From Craterostigma plantagineum (lineage: Eukaryota; Streptophyta; Magnoliopsida; Lamiales; Linderniaceae): a stretch of 64,000 nt of DNA. Below the pieces are notes generated by a model. The model was not told the origin of the DNA. It searched no databases and worked only from the letters and a program-made list of their open reading frames with translations. The DNA lies in NCBI GenBank assembly GCA_027422505.1, contig JAPQWV010000743.1:62001-126000 (forward strand), given 5' to 3'. Made by a program: the position numbers and the translations under genes. Positions 45,596-56,585 of this stretch are shown here, in pieces. Position 1 is the stretch's first letter. Each line of letters begins with the position of its first letter.

Positions 45596-46935
45596 TCGGT
45601 ACGTGGCAATATATAAATATATATATATTATATATATAATATATAATAATGGCATACAGATATGATAGGAGATCAATTGACGCAAGCAAAACAACGATAA
45701 GCCATTTTCTCGCCCACACAACCACCATACACGATGGGTTCTATGTGTCTAACAGTTATCTTACTCGGTTTTGGAGCATCACTTTCTTTGTCTTCCCCTC
45801 AACCACATTAAGCCAAGCTATTTATCAACGGTAAGATAGCGATTGATCCTATATCTAAATTGTATTAGGTCTGATTGTATATTTAGTGCAGACATATGTA
45901 ACTAAATAACAAGCGTTGCTTTGCATACCACACATTTTGTGTTTCCTTGCTATACTCTTATATGAAGAAATGGTTCTTTACAATGTGTCAACTTGATAAA
46001 TGTTTATTTACAATTTTACCCCGACTTATTTAATTTATTATAGTATACTTAAATTATGTTTTTTAAATAACTTAATCAATATATAAAATGTTCAAAATAT
46101 AAAATAAAGATACACTGCACAGACATTGCGTGTGCTAAATATACTGTGTTTATAATGTTATATATGAACTCACCATGCGTAATTTTGTAGTTATTCGGAT
46201 TTGTCAACAGCAGCGGAACTATTTTATACATATAATATATTGTATTTGGGGTACATTGGTTTATCTTAGTACTTTTTCTTAGCTTCAATTTTTCTTGCTA
46301 CGGACAATATATTTCTATTGATTTGTTTGAAAAGTATTTTTCTAATCCCTAACAATGACCAAATCTTCTTTTTTTTCCCTAATCCCTAACATCATCATGA
46401 CGTTCACATCCTCATGTATGATAAAAAATGAGATATCTGATGGCTTTAGCCTTTAATTTAAAATAGATTATTAGTACAACGTTATTCAAATACAGCACTT
46501 TCATGTGCATCATCGATGTTTTAATAGCGTAAATATTTAATCTTTGTAGGCTTCCAAAAATGGATGGACTCTTTAAAGCCTATCCTAAGACGGCTTCTAA
46601 TTTTTTTACGCTCACCAAGATATACTTTTCTTGTTGAGTTATTATTTTATCAACTTATATAGCTTAAAAAAAAGAAACGCACGATTAAAATCAATTATTC
46701 GAACGCACTCATTACTAATTGCAGATAGTAATAGTGCAAACCGTGTGTTCTTCTTGCTATATGCGTATATATATAAAGTAATAAAGGTTACTAATTAGCA
46801 TAAAGATTCTAACCTTTGCATATTTCGCATCTTGCTTACAAATGAAGCAGACTAACAATCCAAAGATGCCCATAAGAAAGTTCAAATTCCACGTGCAAAT
46901 ATATAAAAATTATATTTTTGCACACACCACTTGCC
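45596..46935. other. AT-rich intergenic stretch
   Basis: Starts with an (AT)n-like run at about 45610-45650. A 61-codon frame at 45649-45834 has no recognisable features. No transposon ends were found. Confidence 0.5.
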
Positions 46936-46942
46936 AATCAAT

Positions 46943-46950
46943 TATATATA
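46943..46950 (+). promoter_or_regulatory. TATA box of the EF-hand gene
   Basis: TATATATA within CAATTATATATAGAAAAC lies about 90 bases before the ATG at 47037, a usual plant distance. Confidence 0.55.
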
Positions 46951-47036
46951 GAAAACTTCATCCCTATAAGCATTCCATATTATCGACAAATTACCACATT
47001 CCTTAGTCCGAGAAAAAGGAAAGAGATCAAGAAATA

Positions 47037-47333
47037 ATGGCAATTATGTGCGGTATGAGCAGAGTATTGAGTTCTAACAGAGAAATGAGCAGCGATGAAT
47101 TCAAGGCATGGCTTCGCAGCTTCGATTCAGACAAAGATGGTCGAATAAACATCGACGAACTGAAAGAAGCCCTCAAAAGCCTTGGAGTTTGGTTCGGGCG
47201 GTGGAAAGCTAAGCAAGCCATTAGATCTGCTGACTCAGATCGCAACGGAAAAATCGACGGTCGAAAAGAGATTGAGAAGCTCGTGATGTTTGCCCAGCAA
47301 CATCTTCATATGAAGATTTATGAAAATGAATAA
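47037..47333 (+). CDS. Calmodulin-like EF-hand calcium-binding protein, 98 residues
   Basis: An intact intronless frame. Residues 30-41 form a complete EF-hand loop (DSDKDGRINIDE). Residues 66-77 form a second loop (DSDRNGKIDGRK) whose position 12 is Lys where Glu normally binds calcium; a Glu follows at 78. One EF-hand pair in a protein of under 100 residues, with no signal or membrane segment, fits small plant calmodulin-like calcium sensors of cytosol or nucleus. The first ATG is used; another in-frame ATG follows at residue 4. AATAAA overlaps the stop codon (47329-47334). It is the only protein gene between the viral copy and the B3 gene. The family call is secure, the exact orthologue is not. 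Confidence 0.88.
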   Translation: MAIMCGMSRVLSSNREMSSDEFKAWLRSFDSDKDGRINIDELKEALKSLGVWFGRWKAKQAIRSADSDRNGKIDGRKEIEKLVMFAQQHLHMKIYENE

Positions 47334-47339
47334 AACCCT

Positions 47340-48470
47340 AATTTCCTTGTAGGTGTCCTATAGGTATTTCTGTGTTCATTATTGCCGCGTGGTTGTCTTT
47401 TTCTTAATGTAAGAATTGCTCGTCTTTGTTTTTAAATACAGTACGGCGAATGCAATGATGTACTTGCTCCCTCCATGGAAATCTAACTTTTCTGTGATGT
47501 TTAGTTTATGATTGTGATGCATTAACAAATTATTTTTGACCTAATCAAGGTGAAAGATATGAAAATAATTAAACTCGAGCTTAACTAGTATTGACCTTGG
47601 TCCACACGGCTCAAATAAAATACCTTGCCTTTGTAAAATTCCCCACTCATTATTAATTGAAAGAATTAAATTACAAGTAAACATGTATGAAAGCATCGAT
47701 TCCTCGAGGCCTAACCAGCCAAAAAACGTGCAAAAAGATTATCCACAAACGAAAAAGGACAGCATTGAAATAAGATAAGATGGAACCTGATTCTTCTTAA
47801 ACGCCTTTATTATTATTTCTTTTTATAATAATTTATATGATAACAATATAAACTTTTACGATGATATAATTCTACTAGATAATAAAGGTATATTCCTTCA
47901 CACTACTAGTGGTTTGACATCATCCCAAAATTAATTTAGAATATGAAATGATTGTAAATCCGACCCGACCAAAATTGTTGTTGACCAAATATTATTACTA
48001 ATTACTATACCTGGTTGGTGGATTAAGACGATAATTAACCCAAAGTTTATAGTGAATGATGACCAAAAATTTGTATATTACAGAACAAGCTTATGAGTGT
48101 GTTATTATGTTGGAAACCCAAAATTGTGTTATTATGTTGAAAACCCTAAATACACCATAAGTTGTAGCATTCCCTCTCATGTTCCAAATAAGAAAATTAA
48201 TTGGAGCTATGATCTTCTCGTCTTTCTAAGTTCTTTTAAGACCTTGATTGAATATGTGAATCATCTTTATATCAATTAGAGAGATAACAGATCATTCCTT
48301 ATTAGCCACGTTAATCTCTGTTTTTCTTGTTGATGTGACCTTAATGCTAGGGGAGGCCCCGAACTTTTTTTTCGGTCAAAGAAAATGTGAATAAGGAGAA
48401 AATGGTTTTCCTCCTCTCGGCAGCCGTATTCAACAGTCAAAGAGAGAATATGCATATATCTTTCTTATTG
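47340..48470. other. Intergenic stretch
   Basis: No coding frame with support. A short direct repeat (CCAAAATTGTGTTATTATGTTG type) lies at about 48095-48140. Confidence 0.5.
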
Positions 48471-48471
48471 T

Positions 48472-48975
48472 TGTCAATTATATATGATATCTAACTCGTC
48501 ATCTCAGATGACTAGTTACAAGTTGTAACTCGTACTCTGAGATGACGAGTCAGTAACTCGTCACTTGGGATGACGAGTTACTTGAAATGCCATGTCAGCT
48601 CACCGTGAACAAGTAACTCGGATTCCCAAGATACGAGTTAGTAACTCGTCACTTGAGATGAGCGTATATCTTCTTCATGGCAATTTGCTGCAATGCCTCA
48701 ACTATAAATAGGCATAATCGATCGAAGAGAAAACACCACCACAACACAGCAAGATCTTCTCTCACGTCTTAGACCGTTTCCTTTGTAGCTTACTCCTAGT
48801 TTTGTAGCTGCTTTTGTACCATGTCAGTATACGTGTACGTGACTGTAATCACTCCACATAATAAGAAGTTCTACCCTCCGGCGTGGTCGTAGGTCATTCT
48901 GACCGAAACACGTAAATCTCGTGTTCACTGTCCAAATTTATTTTTCGTCTCTTTTATTTATTATCGTCATTTTCG
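48472..48975 (+). mobile_element. Probable copia-type LTR, solo or truncated
   Basis: A promoter-like block (CAACTATAAATAGGCATAAT at about 48699-48718) is followed by CACGTAAATCTCGTGTTCAC at about 48908-48927, both common in plant LTRs. Upstream, 48490-48660 carries repeated AACTCGTCATCT/AGATGACGAGTT words in both orientations. Downstream, ATGACAAAATTCGATGGTTC at about 49026 could be a truncated gag start. No partner LTR was found, so the limits are tentative. Confidence 0.42.
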
Positions 48976-49449
48976 GGCAAATATATTATGAGGAATTTTC
49001 GCATATCCTTCCACTTCTCTACTACAATGACAAAATTCGATGGTTCTAGTTCTGATCCTAGTTCAAATCGCAAGCAGAATAAACTTATTAACGTGAAATA
49101 AATAACAAAATAAATAATGTTTTGTAAAAATAAAATTAAATTAAAAATAAATATAAATCCTAACAAAGAGCACAAATGGTTTTCTTTCTTACATGAACGT
49201 GGGTAGTTGCGACAAGTGCCCCTTCCCCTTATTATCCAGGATCCCCTGTTTCGGTCAGAAAATAGAAATTCAATTATCTCAACAAAACCTAAACTTCTCA
49301 TTAAACCAAACAAATCATCTATTATATAGGTCGACCATACATATATATCGAATTCGAGCCACCCAAGTCACATATATATACATATATATGTATATATATT
49401 ACACAAACAAAAAGCAAATTACCAATAATCATAATAAAGACAACCATAA

Positions 49450-51623
49450 TCACCATGGCTCATTAACAGCTTCATGAAACTCCATTTCAAACCCCTCAGC
49501 CTTCGCCTTCAAACCCTCCATCTTCCTCCCATACTTCTCAGACAAGCCCTTCAACTCATCGATCTTCGCCTCTAACTTCAAAATCTCTTCGTCTACACAG
49601 CCCTTCTCCTTCCCAAACTCCAAGTACTTCCTCACACTCAAAGCTCCCTCGTTTTCGTATGCCAAGCTCATCAATCCACGCAAACGAGCCCTAACGAACC
49701 CAACGCTGAGCCCCAAAAGCTCGAAAGACCTCAGAGAATTCTCCCAAACTTCAAAGTCCTTCTTAGGCGTATTCACCTTACAGCCTCGTATGGCTTTCGT
49801 AATGCTCACAAACTCGACGATCATGCCCGCCGCCAGCTTAGAGTAAAGCCCGGGAAGAACCCTGCTGTGTAAGAACGATCCCCTGCTTCTGCAGAGGTGA
49901 TAGTATTCCCTTCGAACTTCCTCGGGCAGCTCGGAGTCGATGCAAAGACCGTTGACCACTATGCGGAAGTCTTGGAAGCTCTCAACTTCTCTGAAGCTCA
50001 GAAGAGAGTTCTTGGAACCTTCTAGAACCTCCGAGTCCACCTCGTTGCTGTCGTTTCCCGACCGTTCTCCTTCTTCCTCTTCGCCTTCTTCCTTGGGCCT
50101 TTTCTCGTGTACGGCAGTTAATGGAAGGGATTTGGGACGCTTCTTTTTCTTGATCTGCGAGCTCGTGGGCTTTACTGCTTCGTTCTGCTTGGTCTGAGAA
50201 TCGAGGATTAGGAGGCTTAGTGCGCCGTCGACTTCGTTCATGTCGTGCGATCTTACGATGTATACCTGCCAAGAAAAGGTGTATGTGTAATGACTCCATC
50301 GATCAATAAAGTGTAGCAAGAATAACGGTAAGGCGGCGGGCCCACCTTCAATCTGATGGGGCCCGTGAGTTGGAAGATTAGTACGTCTCCTTCGATGAGC
50401 TTATTAGCTGCGACGAATTTTCTCCAGCCAGCACTGAGGCCCGTTTTGTGGGCTATGTATTTGACTGGGAATTCTTCGCCATCTTCGCCTTCAACTGTAA
50501 CTGTGGTGTCTGTGCTGGGAAGGTGATTCTTACAGAAGGGGACGGGCAAGCCCTGACAGAAGATGAAGATGATTAACTGCTTTGTAATAATATAGATAAA
50601 GAAAAAAAAGTTCTTCAGAGTTTTTTTCGTTTACCATCCAAAAGCAGCTGCCTACGTGGGATCTGACGAGTACTTTGAGGAACGTGGGCTGCTCTTCGCC
50701 TAAGCTTGCTTGGAGGGCCTCGGCCTGAATGAGGGTGGGAGTTTTCGGCTGGGCGGGAATGTCTACTTTGCTGTGTTTTTTTTCAAGTGAAGGTTCGATG
50801 TAATGAGGAAAAACTTGGGTAGTTTGCGATAAAGAATCGTTTTATTTTTTTCCTGAGGTTGTGAAAAACTGACCTTGATGATGCTAAAATGGTGTTGGGC
50901 GTAGTCTTCTGCTCAGAAAAAAGTTTAGATTCATCGTTATAACAGTTGATAGTATAAAAAAACAGCATCAAAATCGAGCATGGGTTCATCATATTTCAAG
51001 AATTGGTCCATAGCTACCTGAAGCAGAGAATTGTTCCATCAATAATCAATCAGCTTTTGCTGATGCTAAAAGCTTTTCATATGGCTCAGACAACAGAAGA
51101 AAAGCTCAATAACAGAGTACGAGGTTCAAGATAACAACGATCTATGAGTACCTTCACCGTACTAAAAAAAATTCCATGTTTCAAATCAACAGTAAACTCA
51201 GGTTTGAAGATAGGAAGAAAAAGGGAAACAAAAATCAGGGCCTGAATCTGACGTGAATCACCTTGGAATCGGAGGATTTAACATTCTTCTTCTTCTTCTT
51301 CGAGTTCGTCAGGAAAACGGTAGAAACGGAGTCGATCAGCTCCTTTGGCTTCCTCTTCCTCTTGCCCTAAATCAACAAAAAAACACAGATCTGAATCTTG
51401 GGTCACGAACCAAGAACACGTTAACCTCGAAAACCCTGGAAAAGAAAAGGGAAGAAAAAGCTCTCACGGAAAGAATGGTATTATCAAGAATTGGAGCAGA
51501 AGGAGGATCGACGTCGTTTGCCTCCTCTTTCGCCGCCTCGACTGGCTCTTCCTTCATCGCCGGCGACTGCTGCTCGGCGGCGCGATGGGTTTCTTGATTT
51601 TGATGGACTATTTTCAGCTTCAT
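49450..51623 (-). CDS. B3 DNA-binding domain protein, 484 residues, six exons
   Basis: Exons read on the minus strand: 51623-51468, 51366-51262, 50908-50874 (35 nt), 50770-50635, 50552-50346, 50265-49450. All introns have GT..AG ends and the exons sum to 1455 nt, in frame with one terminal stop. The N-terminal region is charged with a Lys-rich stretch (NSKKKKKNVK). The B3 domain spans about residues 129-225: FLKVLVRSHVGSCFWMGLPV, FCKNHLP, then KYIAHKTGLSAGWRKF, EGDVLIFQL and VYIVR. The C-terminal half has a basic/acidic linker and a conserved tail (FRIVVNGLCIDSELPEEVRR, FLHSRVLPGLYSKLAAGMI), then a probable coiled coil. It resembles the plant B3 group that includes At5g42700, At3g19184 and Os01g0234100, nuclear transcription-factor-type proteins. 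Family membership is firm; targets are unknown. Confidence 0.92.
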
Positions 51624-51679
51624 CTTCTTCTTCTTCTTCTCTTTCTCGAACAGGGAAAGACAGGTTCTTTATTAGTTAA

Positions 51680-52840
51680 TTAAACCTACGTTTGCTGTAG
51701 CGAAGCAAAGGCAAGAGCAAGACAAAGGCTTGGCTTACTTACCAGGACAAGAAAGGGTCTGGCCCTGGAATTGGAACGCTGGCAAGCAAGCAATGAGTAG
51801 TTTAAGAGACACGAAATAGAAGTCGATTATATACCCATTTTTTTTTTTTTCTGGACAAATGTAATCGATTCGATATAATCGAGTTTTTCCAAGACCTGAC
51901 GGGTTTCCTTTTCTAAGTTGTAATCGTCGCAAGAATTAGAGCCTTGGTGGACGACTTGACATTTACGCTAGAGGTGATGATTTTTACTTCCAAGATTCAA
52001 TTTTATGGCAAGATTCAATTTTTACTTCCAAGATTCAATTTTACGTGATCATCAAATGGAAAAAACACTACCTTAAGTGTTGGCTTAAAAAAATCATGTT
52101 GATTTAGTTGAAAACACTACCTTATGAAAAACTTAGAAAGCAGCCTTTTTTACTTTCTTGGCATAATTTCTGTGAAATACGGAGACTAGATTAGTTGACC
52201 TTCACAAATATACTCTTTTTTGATAGTCTGTATGTAGGATCATATTTTCGTTATAACTTAGTTGTATTTAATATTTCATGATCATTCAAAAATTTTCCAT
52301 ACTGGCCTGGACGTTAAAGATAATGTCATCGATTGTCGGAAAAAGGAATACCGTTACTTCGATCATAAGTTAGGACGACTGCTCTAACGATGATCTGAGG
52401 GAGTTTAAGATATCATAATAAAAGAAGTAAAACCCCATATCTTGCAAAAAATAACAAATCCACAAAACCCCAATAGAATAAAGGCCATATACATCTTTAA
52501 TATACAAATTAGTGTATATACCTGCGATGAGAATAGGATTAGAGTTCTTTTTTCTGGCCCATGAAAAGAATGCTAATAATATCACTGTGAGTTATTGCCC
52601 CGAGCCTAAGAGTTTGGAATCATCATTTACTTTTCTTTGTAATATGACATGATATGGTCAAACATTACAATTTTACAACACTGACTGGCGTTGACCAATG
52701 TAACAACATGTAGTTTAGGATTCCAATGGTTAACGGGCGTTGATTATTTGCTAAAATGGGCGCAACACAAAGATGAAAATTAATAGTACAATAAAGTCGA
52801 TTACATATTATAAATTTATTATTTGAAAATCGAGATTCAT
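51680..52840. other. Upstream region of the B3 gene and intergenic DNA
   Basis: No other gene seen. CAAGATTCAATTTT recurs three times at about 51990-52045, a short tandem duplication. Confidence 0.5.
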
Positions 52841-53443
52841 TTAGCTAAGTAGACCAATACCAACACCACCTCCTCCCGTCTTAGGCCACATCACATCGAT
52901 CTCAGCCCCTTCTTCCATACCAATCTGCACATATACAAATCAAATTAAAAAAACATATTTCCATATATAGTATCACAAATTAGGACACGCGTAAGAATTT
53001 ATCTGCTCTTTCCATTAACTAATAGGCGTGCTTATGTTATAATTCAAATAATTAGTGAAAGAAGTGAAGTAATTTAATTACCTCGTTAGGCGTCTGCATA
53101 GGTTTAATCCTCTTTCCGCGTATAAGAAAACGACGTCGACGGCGCTCATATTTTTGTTCTTGTAATGAAGGGACATCATTCTCCCTAGCTTAATATAGCG
53201 GTTCATACAAAACCTCAATTTTTCGCATCCGATATATCATTGTTGAATTAAATTATTAATAATTAGTCAACATATGGGAAGAAAACATCCAAAAATAAAA
53301 GATGAAAAAAAAAGTAATAGATCTTATTATAAATAAATATCACTTGTGTTTGTGTGATACCGGCGATGCGCCGTCAAAGCTGATGAGGGGCGAAACGTCT
53401 TTCTCGGCGGCGGATGTTTGGTGGTTTTGTCGTTCGAATTCAT
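52841..53443 (-). pseudogene. SUMO-like gene with apparent frameshift
   Basis: The ATG at 53443-53441 opens a short basic first exon (MNSNDKTTKHPPPRKTFRPS); a GT donor is possible at about 53364. The middle exon (about 53240-53080) shows SUMO-type text in two frames: LRFCMNRYIKLGRMM, matching the FxxKxxxxLxxLM region, and FLIRGKRIKPMQTPNE, matching FLFDGRRLRAEQTPDE. A one-base shift must lie between them, near 53130. The last exon (52927-52841) gives IGMEEGAEIDVMW, then KTGGG where SUMO has the QTGG maturation site, then seven residues and a stop. The intron before IGMEEG falls at the SUMO position I recall. SUMO is a ubiquitin-like modifier conjugated through its exposed GG. It could be a pseudogene, a divergent SUMO with other splicing, or carry a sequencing error. 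Confidence 0.62.
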
Positions 53444-53533
53444 TTTTTCTTTCGCTCAGCTGGTTTTTTTGCCCTCAAAATTTTCTATATGTTTATTATC
53501 ATATATTTTTCTAAGCGTGTGACACGATACGTG

Positions 53534-53542
53534 TATATATAG
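53534..53542 (-). promoter_or_regulatory. TATA box of the SUMO-like gene
   Basis: On the minus strand CTATATATA lies about 95 bases before the ATG at 53443, supporting this as a once-expressed locus rather than a processed copy. Confidence 0.5.
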
Positions 53543-53544
53543 AG

Positions 53545-54341
53545 TGGGCGATTCAAGAAATTGAAGCCAGTGAAATGAGTCGATTTGGTCCGAGCTAAAA
53601 AATTTCCCGCTGGCAATACCGCTGGCCATGTGTAATAACTTTTATGATGTTTGTGTTATATCTCTTAACAATTACATAAGTTATCTCCAAAATGTTAGTA
53701 GTTTGTTTTATGTCAAAGTTGAGCAATATTTCATTTCTTTATAATATATGATTATATGTATTATAGGTCAAAGATTATATAGATTTTGGGAACTGACAAT
53801 CTATACTCCTTATATTAATAGTGGATGTGAGTTAAAACTGCTTTTGGTGTATCTGTTAATCAATCAGAAATTTTCTCAAATTAAAAATGGACATAAATAG
53901 AAAATAATATTAGATCAAGTATTTTAGCCTACTGAAACCATCTATTCCATTTTTAGTAAAATGGTTATTTTTCTAACTAAATATTTAAATCAAAATTAAA
54001 CAAAAACCTCTTATCAATTTTTCATGCACAGGGTGTGCAACATATACTAGTATGTATAAAATGCAATTTGACCATAAAAGCTACATGCACTTACATTTTT
54101 TGTGCTTATATACTTGAAATACAATCTATATGAAATATTGAACAAAAATTCGAATTGTGAAAATTTTTAGTAGGCAATATTGAATATTGTTATTGCGGAC
54201 CGAGTTTTATTATTTCTGGGCTTCAGTTAGCTTGTTTCAATCCTTTTACAGTCGAATTTCTTTTGCTGTACCGAGGTATCTCCCTCCACTCGTCATTGGA
54301 CCGTACACACGCATTACATGGACGACCCAAGAAAAGGTCTT
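53545..54341. other. AT-rich spacer
   Basis: No gene or transposon end recognised. A 72-codon frame at 54187-54405 runs into the LTR and is not supported. Confidence 0.5.
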
Positions 54342-56065
54342 TGTATTAAAGAATGAGAAAGGCAGAGATGGTAACACTGAAACAGAGAGCTGCTTGTTCA
54401 GCTGAAACTCGCGGATTCTGTTTATATTTTATTTCAAATCGTGTTGGCGCTAAGTGAAGCAATAGAGGCGCTTTATACAGAAGACACTGAAGACGCGTTT
54501 CTACTTACTAAGTCGAAGTTGGCAACAACGTTTTCTACACTATCAACGATCAGAGCCGTTAAGTTAGTTACAACGAAGAAATTGGCGGCTATTTTATTTT
54601 TCAGTATAAAGTAGAAGCTTTTCATCTTCTTTGATGTAATTCTTTTCAGATGATCAATAAAGCAAACACCTTCACCGTGGACATGGGATTCAATCCACTA
54701 CAAAAAAAGATGAAAAAACTGATGGAAAAAAGACGTCGCAAACGTTTGCCACGGATATTTGCTACGGAAAATAGGTCGCAACTATTAGCGACGGAATATC
54801 CGTCGGTAAAATTCAACTCTTTGAAAAATACTGAAAACGAGTCAGATAATCGTCGCAAGAAGGCCGTCGCAGAAGGACCGTCGCAAGTTTGCGACCGCAA
54901 ATCCGTCGGAAACGTGTAGCGATGGAATTTCCGTCGCGAAAACAGCGACGGATTTTACAAACTGAAATTTCGTCGTAAATTTGCGACGGAATTTCCGTCG
55001 GAAATATGTTGCGATGGACTGGCTTTTACCAACTACAATTTCGTCAGCTTTGCGACGGAATATCCGACGCAAAGTGTGAGCGCCGGAAATGAAAAAGTTA
55101 AATTCTCCTCATTTTTTATTCTGCCTCCCACTTTTCCCCCACCCACTTTTTCGTCTTCATTTTTCTTCGTCTTCTTCCCCCACCTTCTCTCTCCTCATTT
55201 TTCTTCCCCGCCGCAGATCTTTTCTTCAGTTTTTTCTTCTATTTTCAGCTGCTCCAAGGTTGGCCAGCGAAAGGATGGTGGAAGATCCGGCGGCGATAAC
55301 CTCGGGCGGTGGCAGATCTGCAGCGGCAAGCTCGTGTGAGATCTGCGGAGGCGAGCTCGTGTGAGATCTGCAGCGGCGAGCACAGGCGCGGCGACGCGTG
55401 CTGCGTAGTCGACGAGGCGGGTGAAGATCGCGGCGGTGGCGGATCTGCGGCGGCGAGCTCGGGCGCGGCGACGCGTGCTGCGTAGTCGACGAGGCGGGTG
55501 AAGATCGCGGCGGTGGCGCTGCTCGGCGGCGGATCTGGCGAGTGAGGAGCTTGGTGAGGATCGATGGGTCGCTGCTCGGCGGCGGAAATCTTACGAGGGA
55601 TGGTAGCGGCGCGTAGCAGGTGGCTCGGCGGCCGACAGCTGCCGACGCCGTATATATATATTTTTTAATTTTTTACCCAGTTTTAGCGACGGAACCCGTC
55701 GTAAAGTTTATTTTTTTTAATTTGATTTTCTTCTTTTTGCGACGGATAGTCCGTCGCTTTTGTCGTCGCAAATAACAACGACGAATTTCAGATCCGTCGC
55801 AATTTTCTGCGACGCATCTTTCGTCGCACCCTGGGGACGGTTTTTCCATCAAATGTTTTTGCGACGATGTTTGCGACGACCACTTATTTCCAACGGGCGT
55901 TTTTGCGACGACACCTTTCCGTCGCAATTCCGTCGCAAAGAGCTTGTTAGCGACCATGTTGCGACCATATCGTCCGTCAGTAATTGGAACTTTTTTGTAG
56001 TGATCAATGAATCCGAACCACGTTACATCTCTGCTTACAAACAAGCAATCGATTTACTAATTTGT
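54342..56065 (+). repeat. Left LTR of the plus-strand copia (with CACTA insert)
   Basis: 54342-54695 plus 56003-56065 make an LTR of about 417 bp starting TGTATTAAAGAATGAG. It matches 63453-63700 at roughly 90% over the shared part. As in the sister element, a TA dinucleotide separates the LTR from the primer-binding site. Confidence 0.85.
54696..56002. mobile_element. Non-autonomous CACTA transposon, 1307 bp
   Basis: The ends CACTACAAAAAAAG and CTTTTTTGTAGTG are the CACTA hallmark, and the 3-bp target duplication ATC is perfect (54693-54695 and 56003-56005). Subterminal regions are packed with GCGACGGAA/TTCCGTCGC words in both orientations, the usual transposase-binding type of repeat. The centre (55080-55650) is C/T-rich then GC-rich, with a tandem duplication of about 73 bp (GCGGCGACGCGTGCTGCGTA at 55389 and 55462). 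Frames across it are composition artefacts. No transposase is present, so it depended on one elsewhere. Confidence 0.95.
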
Positions 56066-56067
56066 TA

Positions 56068-56079
56068 TGGTATCAGAGT
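56068..56079 (+). promoter_or_regulatory. Primer-binding site of the plus-strand copia
   Basis: TGGTATCAGAGT, one mismatch from the tRNA-Met consensus, two bases from the LTR. Confidence 0.85.
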
Positions 56080-56585
56080 GTGAATAGAATCACAGATCGT
56101 TTGAGTGCTGCGAATTAGTTCTTCCAAGATTCAGAAATATCCATTCCAATCATATCAAGGAGATTACACAGAGCATCGACGCCTACTCAGACCTGCAATT
56201 TAGACAACAGCGAAGGTGACAATGATAGTTCAGGGCAGATTCTCGTGCACGAGCCTTTTAGTGGAGTCAACTACGACAACATGGAGTCAAGCGATGATGA
56301 TAGTGCTCATGGGAAGGGATAAGGAAGGCTTCATCAATGGCGATTTGTTGCCACCATCGTTTGATGATCAGAATCCAATCAACACAGAGAATCAGGTGAG
56401 CGCTTGGAAAGGAATAATAATGTAGTGATAATAAATTCTGTGTCGAAAGAAATTTCAGCTAGCGTAATATATAGCTCATCCGCAAGAGGGTTTGGTTGGA
56501 TCTTGAGGAAAGATTCGGGCAGACCAATAAACCAAGGATTTTCCAGCTGAAAAAAGAGCGGATACACTTAGGACAGGGTTGTGAC

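Noticed and set aside
48954..49313. 119-residue minus-strand frame
   Set aside because: It is Ile/Leu/Phe-rich from AT-rich DNA next to an LTR-like block, with no recognisable motif.
49940..50299. Frames opposite and alongside the last B3 exon
   Set aside because: They are shadows of the B3 coding exon in other frames.
51253..51683. Plus-strand frames over the first B3 exons
   Set aside because: They are antisense shadows of the Lys/Glu-rich first exons and intron 1.
54646..55072. Overlapping frames on both strands with repeated RRK or ATE words
   Set aside because: They are translations of the CACTA subterminal GCGACGGAA repeats.
55076..55383. Frames with Phe/Ser/Pro-rich sequence
   Set aside because: Pyrimidine-rich centre of the CACTA element; no domain and overlapping frames in several phases.
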